In this document: positions 5,529 through 10,925 of the stretch, piece by piece
Numbering within the stretch: the first letter of the stretch is position 1
Layout: each line of letters begins with the position of its first letter
Origin: Tardiphaga sp.
GTDB lineage: Bacteria > Pseudomonadota > Alphaproteobacteria > Rhizobiales > Xanthobacteraceae
Length of the DNA stretch: 10,925 nt
Assembly: GCA_028290765.1 (NCBI GenBank)
Contig: JAQGJF010001022.1
Coordinates: forward strand, 1 to 10,925
Direction: 5' to 3'
Translations under genes and position numbers: made by a program
The notes under the pieces: generated by a model
Told to the model about the DNA's origin: nothing
The model's input: only the letters and a program-made list of their open reading frames with translations
The model's database searches: none

Positions 5529-6341
5529 TTAGCTCCCGGCGTTATTCTTAAAAATCATGTCGACCGCGCCGGCGAAGCCATCGTCCTCGTTCGACCGCGT
5601 AACATGCGAAGCCTGTTTCTTGACGTCGTCGGTGGCGTTGCCCATGGCGAAGGAGAGCCCGCTGACCTTGAACATCGCCAGATCGTTCTGCATGTCGCCG
5701 ACGGTGGCGATGGCGTCGGTGGAGATGCCGAGACGCTTCGCCATGGCCGCAACGAAAGTGCCCTTGTCCTGGCCGGGCGGCGTGATGTCGAGGTAATAGG
5801 TCTGCGAGCGCACCGCCAGCGCCTCGCGGCCCAGCGTTTTCTGCATCGCCGCCTCGCAACGCGCCAATAATTCCGGATCGGCGCTGGCGCCAACGATCTT
5901 GCAGGCGCGCGTCACGTAAGGGGTGAAATCCTGGGCATAGACCGGCACATGCTGAATGGTGTGCTGCTCATGCGGGACGTATTTGCCGTCGTCGCGCTGG
6001 ATGATCCATTCCTCGTTGGTGAACAGCCAGATATCGACGCCGAACTGCTTGAGCACGTCGAGCGCTTTGCCCACGGCCTCGGCCGGAATCAGATGCTGTT
6101 CGATCGGCGTCAGTTGGATGTCGACGATCGAGCTGCCGTTGAACGGTCCGATCGGCAGCGTGATGCCGAGCGGCTCGACCAGGAACCGCATGCCGACCGG
6201 CGGCCGGCTCGAGGTGATGGTGAAGCCGATCCCGGCTTCATGCAGCCGCCGCACTGCGCGCCTGGCGCCATCGGTCAGGGTCTTGTCCTTGGTCACCAGC
6301 GTGCCGTCGACATCCGAGACCACCAATGCGATGCGGGTCAT
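5529..6341 (-). CDS. Cof-type HAD-superfamily (class IIB) sugar-phosphate phosphatase
   Basis: This 270-residue protein has all four HAD motifs: DVDGT with Asp10 (nucleophile) and Asp12; TSSR with Ser44; Lys193 in DKGTF; and GDMQND with Asp216 and Asp220. The insert between motifs II and III (about residues 85-185) is the C2-type cap of the Cof/YidA group, which hydrolyses small phosphorylated metabolites. The true ATG is at 6341. It overlaps the gntK stop by four bases (ATGA), and the open frame upstream is antisense shadow or gntK sequence. AAGGA sits about 8 nt upstream. As the last gene of the gnd-zwf-pgl-gntK series, it probably acts on a sugar phosphate of the pentose phosphate or gluconate branch, perhaps as metabolite repair or overflow control. 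That role is inferred from position only. Confidence 0.9.
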   Translation of the reverse strand: MTRIALVVSDVDGTLVTKDKTLTDGARRAVRRLHEAGIGFTITSSRPPVGMRFLVEPLGITLPIGPFNGSSIVDIQLTPIEQHLIPAEAVGKALDVLKQFGVDIWLFTNEEWIIQRDDGKYVPHEQHTIQHVPVYAQDFTPYVTRACKIVGASADPELLARCEAAMQKTLGREALAVRSQTYYLDITPPGQDKGTFVAAMAKRLGISTDAIATVGDMQNDLAMFKVSGLSFAMGNATDDVKKQASHVTRSNEDDGFAGAVDMIFKNNAGS

Positions 6342-6898
6342 GAAGGAGTTCCTTGATGCGCGGGCTGCGGGGCGGGACCGAGCTTCAGCTGCGCGACGAT
6401 ATGGTCGATGATCGCCTCGACCGGAGGATCGATGTCCACGACGATCGGATCTTCGCTGGCGCCGGGCGGCTCCAGCGTGTTGAACTGGCTCTCCAGCAGG
6501 GTGGGCGGCATGAAGTGCCCCTTGCGGAGCGCGAGCCGTCTGGCGATCAGCTCGCGGCTGCCCTCGAGATAGATAATCCGCACATCGTCGCGGCCATGCA
6601 CCAGGATGTCGCGGTAACTGCGCTTCAAGGCGGAACAGGCGAACACCGCCCGTTCGCCGGTCCGGCATACGAGATCGATCTCGTCCGCAATGGCCTGCAG
6701 CCACGGCCGGCGGTCCTCGTCGGTCAAGGGGTGGCCGGCGCTCATCTTCTCGACATTGCTTTTGGGATGAAACCGGTCGCCATCCTCGCAGGTCCAGCGC
6801 AGCCGCTCGGCGAGCTTGCCGGCGATGGTGCTTTTGCCCGAGCCGGATACGCCCATCACAATCAGTGCGCAGGGCGTCTCGCGCGTTTTATCGGCCAC
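6338..6898 (-). CDS. gntK: Gluconokinase
   Basis: Phosphorylates D-gluconate with ATP to 6-phosphogluconate, feeding the substrate of Gnd. The 186-residue product has the P-loop GVSGSGKST (16-24), the gluconokinase signature DGDRFHPKSNVEKM (39-52) with GHPLTDEDRRPWL (55-67), and ACSALKRSYRD, as in GntK/IdnK. The start is GTG 6898: GGAGG lies at 6905-6909 on the minus strand, 6 nt away, and codons upstream of it belong to the overlapping pgl gene in another frame. The gene overlaps pgl by 11 bp and the HAD gene by 4 bp, so translational coupling is likely on both sides. No gluconate transporter or gntR regulator is in the window. The gluconate may come from periplasmic glucose oxidation elsewhere (inference). 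Confidence 0.95.
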   Translation of the reverse strand: MADKTRETPCALIVMGVSGSGKSTIAGKLAERLRWTCEDGDRFHPKSNVEKMSAGHPLTDEDRRPWLQAIADEIDLVCRTGERAVFACSALKRSYRDILVHGRDDVRIIYLEGSRELIARRLALRKGHFMPPTLLESQFNTLEPPGASEDPIVVDIDPPVEAIIDHIVAQLKLGPAPQPAHQGTPS

Positions 6899-7634
6899 CA
6901 AAATCCTCCGGAAGCGCGGCGCGATGCGCGAGCCAGATGGTCTCGCCTGTGGAATACGCGCGGCTTGCCGGGAGATCATCACTTGCCAGCACGCGCGTCA
7001 ATATCGCGCGTTTGCCGGCGCCGCTGATTTCGAACAGCATCTCGCGGCAGGAGGCCAGTGCGGGAAACGTCAGCGTCACCCGCGGCACGAAGGGCTCGAC
7101 ATTGGCCTTCGGCACCCCGACCACCCAGTGTTCGGTCTCGAAGCTGGCGGGGGTGCCCGGAAACATCGAGGCGATGTGCCCATCGGGACCGATGCCCAGC
7201 AATACCAAGTCGAACAGCGGTTGGGCCGGATCGAGGCGGTCGGCGCCATGGAACGCTTTCAGTTCGGCCTCGTAGCGGCGGGCGGCGTCGTCCGGGCTCG
7301 CCGCGGCGGTGTCGATCGGATGGATATGATCCGAGGGGGCGAGGCGGTCGAGGAACAGCCGCCGCGCCATCGCCATGTTGTTGAGCGGATCGGCCGGCGG
7401 AACGAAGCGGTCGTCGCCGATGAACCAGTGCACGCGGTCCCATGGGATGCGGCGCGCATAGGGCTCCGTCGCGAGCAATTCATAAAGCTGCTTCGGGCTC
7501 GACCCGCCGGTCAGGCAGATCGCGACACGACCGCTGTTGGCGGCGATCCGCGCCAGGACCCGTTCCGCCGCGACCGTCGCCATCGCCGCCGCATCGGCCA
7601 CGGCAATGATGGTCCGGGGGGCGGTCGCCGCCAT
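6888..7634 (-). CDS. pgl: 6-phosphogluconolactonase
   Basis: Hydrolyses 6-phospho-D-glucono-1,5-lactone to 6-phosphogluconate, the second step of the oxidative pentose phosphate pathway, in the cytosol. The 248-residue length and motifs fit the DevB/SOL type: LTGGSSPKQLYELLA (41-55), WFIGDDRFVPP (70-80; relatives usually have GDER), and LLGIGPDGHIASMFPG (145-160) with His153 as probable catalytic residue. ATG 7634 lies 4 bp after the zwf stop; the upstream site is weak (GAAG), consistent with coupling to zwf. Its 3' end overlaps gntK by 11 bp. Only the Asp-for-Glu change in the GDER motif is slightly unusual, and it is conservative. Confidence 0.95.
   Translation of the reverse strand: MAATAPRTIIAVADAAAMATVAAERVLARIAANSGRVAICLTGGSSPKQLYELLATEPYARRIPWDRVHWFIGDDRFVPPADPLNNMAMARRLFLDRLAPSDHIHPIDTAAASPDDAARRYEAELKAFHGADRLDPAQPLFDLVLLGIGPDGHIASMFPGTPASFETEHWVVGVPKANVEPFVPRVTLTFPALASCREMLFEISGAGKRAILTRVLASDDLPASRAYSTGETIWLAHRAALPEDFGGR
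6905..6909 (-). promoter_or_regulatory. Ribosome binding site GGAGG deciding the gntK GTG start
   Basis: A full GGAGG lies 6 nt before GTG 6898, inside the last codons of pgl. The alternative TTG at 6901 would leave only 3 nt, so GTG is preferred. Confidence 0.75.
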
Positions 7635-7638
7635 CGCT

Positions 7639-9153
7639 TCAGCTCAGCTTTCGCCAACTGCGGCCGTCGCGCTTCAAAAGCTCGTCGGCATCGACCGGTC
7701 CTTCGCTACCGGCCTGATAGCTCTTGAGGCCCCTGGGGCCGGCCTTCTTCCAGGCATCGAGGAAGGGCTGCACCGCCGCCCAGCCGGCCTCGACGCTGTC
7801 GGCGCGCTGGAACAGGATGTTGTCGCCGATCATGCAGTCGAAGATCAGCGTCTCGTAACCGGTCGAGGGCTCGGCCTTGAAGTAATCCCGGTAGCGGAAC
7901 TTCATCTCGACCCCGTCGATCCGGATCGAAGGGCCGGGATTCTTGGTGTTGAACTGCAGCGCGATGCTTTCGGTGGGTTCGACGCCGATCACGAGGTAGT
8001 TCTGCGACAGATGGTCGACGTCGGTGGTCTGGAACATCGCGAACGGGGCCTGCTTGAACTTGATCGCGACTTCGGTGCGCTTGATACCGAGTGCCTTGCC
8101 GGTCCGCAGGTAGAACGGCACGCCAGCCCAGCGCCAGTTGTCGATGGTCAGTTTCAGGGCGGCATAGGTTTCGGTGGTGCTGCCGGCCGCAACGTCTTCG
8201 GTCTTGCAATAATCCTCGATCGTAGTGTCGCCGACGGTGCCGCCGAGATACTGACCGCGCACCGAATTGTCCAGCGCCTCGGCCTCGCTCTGCTGCTGGA
8301 TCGCTGCCAGCACGTCGGCCTTCTCGGTGCGCACCGAATGGGCGTCGAAACGGGTCGGCGGCTCCATCGCCACCAACGACAGCAGCTGAAACAGATGGTT
8401 CGGCACCATGTCGCGCAACGCGCCAGTGGCGTCATAGAAACTGCCGCGGTGGCCGACACCGAGCTTTTCGTCCACCGTGATCTGGATGTGGTCGATATGG
8501 TTGCGATTCCAGATCGGCTCGAACATGCCATTGGCGAAGCGCAGCACCAGGATGTTCTGGACGGTTTCCTTGCCGAGGTAATGATCGATCCGGTAGATCT
8601 GGTTTTCGGCGACGATGTCGAGCAGTTCGGCGTTCAGCTTCCGTGCCGATTCCAGGTCGGTGCCGAACGGCTTCTCGACCACCAGCCGTCGCCACGCGCC
8701 GTTTTCCTGCAGCATGCCGGTGCGACCGAGCTGCCGGGCAATCGGCGCAAACGCATCGGGCGGCGTCGCCAGATAGAACAGGCGGTTGCCGCCGGTGTCT
8801 CGGTTCGCTTCGAGCTTGTCGAGCCGGTCCCGCATGCGATCGAACGACGCCGCGTCTTTCGGATCGGCGACGATGCTGGTGACGCATTCCAGCAGTCGCT
8901 GGATGATGGCGTCGTCGAGGGGGCGCGTCGCGAATTGCCGCAGGCCCTTCAGCAGGCTGTCGCGCATTTCATCGTTCGACATTTCCTTGCGGGCGATGCC
9001 GACCACGCAGAGCCGGTCGGGAAGCAGGCCGTTGGCCGCGAGATTATAGAGCGCCGGCATCACCAGACGGTGCGCCAAGTCGCCGGTGGCGCCGAAGATC
9101 ACGAAAGAACACGGATCGGGCTTGGTCTGTCGCGATTTGCCGTTCAATGTCAC
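7639..9153 (-). CDS. zwf: Glucose-6-phosphate 1-dehydrogenase
   Basis: Oxidises glucose-6-phosphate to 6-phosphogluconolactone, normally with NADP+, at the entry of the oxidative pentose phosphate and Entner-Doudoroff pathways. The 504-residue protein has the dinucleotide motif [10 protein letters not shown] (20-29; many relatives have GASGDLAKR), EKPFGTDL (160-167), the active-site signature RIDHYLGKE (188-196), and His253 in VPNHLFQLL matching the catalytic histidine of the Leuconostoc enzyme. The start is GTG 9153, whose GTGA overlaps the gnd stop. GGAGG (9160-9164, minus strand) stands 6 nt upstream inside gnd. pgl follows after 4 bp. Cofactor preference cannot be settled from the sequence. 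Confidence 0.97.
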   Translation of the reverse strand: MTLNGKSRQTKPDPCSFVIFGATGDLAHRLVMPALYNLAANGLLPDRLCVVGIARKEMSNDEMRDSLLKGLRQFATRPLDDAIIQRLLECVTSIVADPKDAASFDRMRDRLDKLEANRDTGGNRLFYLATPPDAFAPIARQLGRTGMLQENGAWRRLVVEKPFGTDLESARKLNAELLDIVAENQIYRIDHYLGKETVQNILVLRFANGMFEPIWNRNHIDHIQITVDEKLGVGHRGSFYDATGALRDMVPNHLFQLLSLVAMEPPTRFDAHSVRTEKADVLAAIQQQSEAEALDNSVRGQYLGGTVGDTTIEDYCKTEDVAAGSTTETYAALKLTIDNWRWAGVPFYLRTGKALGIKRTEVAIKFKQAPFAMFQTTDVDHLSQNYLVIGVEPTESIALQFNTKNPGPSIRIDGVEMKFRYRDYFKAEPSTGYETLIFDCMIGDNILFQRADSVEAGWAAVQPFLDAWKKAGPRGLKSYQAGSEGPVDADELLKRDGRSWRKLS

Positions 9154-10133
9154 TTCTTGCCTCCGGGCTCTTGATGGCCGCCGAAGCCGGCGCGCATCGC
9201 CGAGAGAATCTTCTCGGCGAAGGTGTGCTCCTTGCGCGACCGAAAACGCGCGAACAGCGCGGCGGTGAGGACTTCGGCCGGAACCGCTTCATCGATGGCG
9301 GCGTTGACGGTCCAGCGCCCTTCGCCGGAGTCTTCAACGAATCCCGAATATTGATCGAGCGTATGGTTCTGCGCCAGCGCCGATGCGGTGAGGTCGAGCA
9401 GCCAGGACGGGATCACGCTGCCGCGCCGCCATACTTCGGCGATGTCGGCGATATTCAGATCGAAACGATGTTCGGCGGGCAGGGCGTCGATATTGGCGTT
9501 CTTGAGGATGTCGAAACCCTCGCCGTAGGCCTGCATCAATCCATATTCGATGCCGTTGTGGATCATCTTGACGAAATGCCCGGCGCCGACCGGCCCGGCA
9601 AGGATGTAGCCCTGTTCGATGCGCGGATCGCGGCCGTCGCGCCCGGGCGTGCGCGGAATGTCGCCGATCCCCGGCGCCAGCGTCTTGAAGATCGGATCGA
9701 GCCGGTCGACCACCGCCTTGTCGCCGCCGATCATCATGCAGTAGCCGCGATCGATGCCCCAGACGCCGCCCGACGTGCCGACATCGATGTAATGGATGCC
9801 GCGCTCCTTCAGCGCCTTGCCGCGCCGGACGTCGTCCTGCCAGAAGGTGTTGCCGCCGTCGATGATGACGTCGTCGGGCTGCATCAGTTTGGCCAGCGCA
9901 TCGATGGTCGCTTCGGTGATCTTGCCAGCCGGCAGCATCACCCAGATGGTGCGTGGCTTTGTCAGTTTGCTGACGAAATCTTCCAGCGCGGTGGCCCCGA
10001 CCGAACCGTCGGCGGCCAGCGCCGCCACCGCTTTTGGATCCTTGTCATACACCACACTGGTGTGGCCCTGCTTCATCAGGCGGCGGACGATATTGCCGCC
10101 CATCCGGCCAAGGCCGATCATGCCGAGCTGCAT
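9150..10133 (-). CDS. gnd: 6-phosphogluconate dehydrogenase, decarboxylating, short GntZ/YqeC-type
   Basis: Converts 6-phosphogluconate to ribulose-5-phosphate and CO2. The 327-residue length marks the short form, often NAD-preferring, not the 470-residue E. coli type. Visible motifs are the Rossmann [14 protein letters not shown] (5-18), [11 protein letters not shown] (91-101), [10 protein letters not shown] (117-126), and [13 protein letters not shown] (185-197) with Lys189 and Glu196 as catalytic residues. The ATG at 10133 is chosen because GAAGGAA (10141-10147, minus strand) lies about 8 nt upstream and the Rossmann motif starts directly after it. A longer open frame back to 10208 runs through the intergenic palindromic repeat and is not credible. 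It is the first gene of the coupled gnd-zwf-pgl-gntK-HAD series. Confidence 0.96.
   Translation of the reverse strand: MQLGMIGLGRMGGNIVRRLMKQGHTSVVYDKDPKAVAALAADGSVGATALEDFVSKLTKPRTIWVMLPAGKITEATIDALAKLMQPDDVIIDGGNTFWQDDVRRGKALKERGIHYIDVGTSGGVWGIDRGYCMMIGGDKAVVDRLDPIFKTLAPGIGDIPRTPGRDGRDPRIEQGYILAGPVGAGHFVKMIHNGIEYGLMQAYGEGFDILKNANIDALPAEHRFDLNIADIAEVWRRGSVIPSWLLDLTASALAQNHTLDQYSGFVEDSGEGRWTVNAAIDEAVPAEVLTAALFARFRSRKEHTFAEKILSAMRAGFGGHQEPGGKK
9160..9164 (-). promoter_or_regulatory. Ribosome binding site GGAGG deciding the zwf GTG start
   Basis: GGAGG lies 6 nt before GTG 9153, inside the final codons of gnd. With the GTGA stop/start overlap this supports translational coupling of zwf to gnd. 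Confidence 0.78.
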
Positions 10134-10161
10134 CTGGAATTTCCTTCTTTGCAATACTTTC

Positions 10162-10280
10162 GTCATTCCGCGGCGCGCCACTTGCGCGAACCCGGAATTC
10201 GTAACCACGGCGGAGGTTATGGATTCCGGGCCTGCACCTCAGGTCGGCTCTCGCCGACCAAAGGCGCATCCCGGAATGAC
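10162..10280. repeat. Compound palindromic repeat between tal-pgi and gnd
   Basis: A 119-bp element is bounded by perfect 9-bp inverted ends, GTCATTCCG (10162-10170) and CGGAATGAC (10272-10280). Inside are two further hairpins. One is CCCGGAAT/ATTCCGGG (10191-10198, 10223-10230), continued inward by TAACC/GGTTA (10202-10206, 10215-10219). The other is a perfect 7-bp stem GGTCGGC-TCTC-GCCGACC (10242-10259). The layout resembles the dispersed palindromic elements of Bradyrhizobium-type genomes. It lies in the 178-bp gap between tal-pgi and gnd, so it may reduce or process read-through. No clear promoter for gnd is visible beside it. Confidence 0.75.
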
Positions 10281-10311
10281 ATAGTGTGGGATAGTCCGAT
10301 CCTCATCAAAT

Positions 10312-10925
10312 CTAGTTCAGCGCATTCTGAATTGCGGCATCCAGCGCCTTCAGCCCGGATGCCAGGTCGCCCTTGAGATGCACGCGCATCGCGCGGCGGC
10401 CGCGTTCGGTGAGCACATCGAAATCGCCGCGCGCCGCCGCCGCCTTGATGACGCCGAAACTCGCCTTCTGGCCGGGCACCGCGAGATCGTGCGCATCGTC
10501 GGCGGTGATCTGCAGGAATACCCCGCTGTCGGGGCCGCCCTTGTAGGCCTGTCCGGTGGAATGCAGGAAGCGCGGGCCGAATTCGGCGCAGGTCGCGACA
10601 TGGCGCCTGTCGCGCACCGCCAGCCGCATCTGCTGCAGCGTGTCGGTATGGCCGTGGTCGCGTTCGATATAGGCGAGCAAAGCGACATAGTCGCCGGCGC
10701 CGGAGCGTGCCAGATGCGCCTTGACCCACGAGGCGAGGTCGCCATTGGCGCCGGCCTTGCGGAGCGCGCCGGCGTTCCTGTCGTCGGTGTAGATATCGAC
10801 ATCCGCGGTCGAGACCACCGGCTGCTCCCTGGGCAGCGAGCCGGTCTTCTCGAACGCCGCGGTCAATTCGCGGGTCTTGATCTTGGCATCCTCGACGTCG
10901 GGCTGGTTGAACGGATTGATGCCGA
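10312..10925 (-). CDS. C-terminal part of a bifunctional transaldolase/glucose-6-phosphate isomerase
   Basis: About 204 C-terminal residues are present; the gene continues beyond the right edge (GINPFNQPDVEDAK is the first readable stretch, so the ATG at 10866 is internal). The pattern GINPFNQPDVEDAK...EFGPRFLHSTGQAYKGGPDSGVFLQIT is characteristic of the isomerase half of Tal-Pgi fusion proteins (about 950 residues). These combine sedoheptulose-7-phosphate/glyceraldehyde-3-phosphate transaldolase activity with glucose-6-phosphate/fructose-6-phosphate isomerisation. The transaldolase half lies outside the window, so the fusion is inferred; a stand-alone Pgi of the same subgroup is possible. 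It is transcribed toward gnd across a repeat-filled 178-bp gap, and supplies glucose-6-phosphate to Zwf. Stop is TAG. Confidence 0.85.
   Translation of the reverse strand, partial: GINPFNQPDVEDAKIKTRELTAAFEKTGSLPREQPVVSTADVDIYTDDRNAGALRKAGANGDLASWVKAHLARSGAGDYVALLAYIERDHGHTDTLQQMRLAVRDRRHVATCAEFGPRFLHSTGQAYKGGPDSGVFLQITADDAHDLAVPGQKASFGVIKAAAARGDFDVLTERGRRAMRVHLKGDLASGLKALDAAIQNALN

Noticed and set aside
6342..6704. N-terminal extension of the HAD phosphatase
   Set aside because: It would lie wholly within gntK in another frame; the HAD fold begins at MTRIALVVSDVDGT with the ATGA-overlapping start at 6341.
7537..9174. Long plus-strand open frame (545 codons) opposite zwf
   Set aside because: It is antisense to a clearly identified zwf, gives a low-complexity Arg/Gly/His-rich product with no domain, and is the usual GC-rich shadow.
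10134..10208. N-terminal extension of Gnd
   Set aside because: It translates the palindromic repeat; the Rossmann motif starts right after ATG 10133, which has a good ribosome binding site.
9147..10376. Long plus-strand open frame (409 codons) opposite gnd
   Set aside because: Antisense shadow of gnd running on through the palindromic repeat; no recognisable domain or ribosome binding site.

Overview
The window looks like a chromosomal segment of a GC-rich alphaproteobacterium, most likely from the Bradyrhizobium/Rhodopseudomonas group (Nitrobacteraceae). The reasons are the protein styles, the palindromic repeats between genes, and a transaldolase-phosphoglucose isomerase type C-terminus next to gnd and zwf. 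No species was assigned, because no search could be run.

Left part (1-3562). The window opens inside a glycoside hydrolase family 15 gene on the + strand. A perfect 17-bp inverted repeat separates it from a convergent small cupin gene. The cupin gene diverges from a MarR-type regulator across 64 bp holding two identical 12-bp operator-like palindromes, so this is a compact regulator/target pair. A gene-poor stretch follows (2306-2566). It contains a frameshifted, deleted relic of an ATP-grasp gene related to the intact one further right. Next comes a SAM methyltransferase with an N-terminal zinc ribbon.

Middle (3563-5528). A minus-strand gene encodes an uncommon fusion of TPR repeats with an ATP-grasp ligase-like domain. 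A REP-like palindromic repeat lies on each side of it, and nested inverted repeats lie in its upstream region.

Right part (5529-10925). Six minus-strand genes form an oxidative pentose phosphate block. In transcription order they are the tal-pgi C-terminus (cut by the window edge), gnd, zwf, pgl, gntK and a Cof-type HAD phosphatase. From gnd to the HAD gene every junction is an overlap or a 4-bp gap: GTGA at gnd/zwf, 4 bp at zwf/pgl, 11-bp overlap at pgl/gntK, ATGA at gntK/HAD. This implies one translationally coupled operon. It would convert glucose-6-phosphate through 6-phosphogluconolactone and 6-phosphogluconate to ribulose-5-phosphate, with gluconokinase feeding gluconate in. A 119-bp palindromic repeat separates tal-pgi from gnd.

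Most of the window is ordinary central metabolism. The parts most worth attention are the TPR/ATP-grasp gene with its nearby relic, the tandem operators between cupin and marR, and the HAD phosphatase locked to gluconokinase. No CRISPR array, tRNA, rRNA, insertion sequence or obvious defence system was found.
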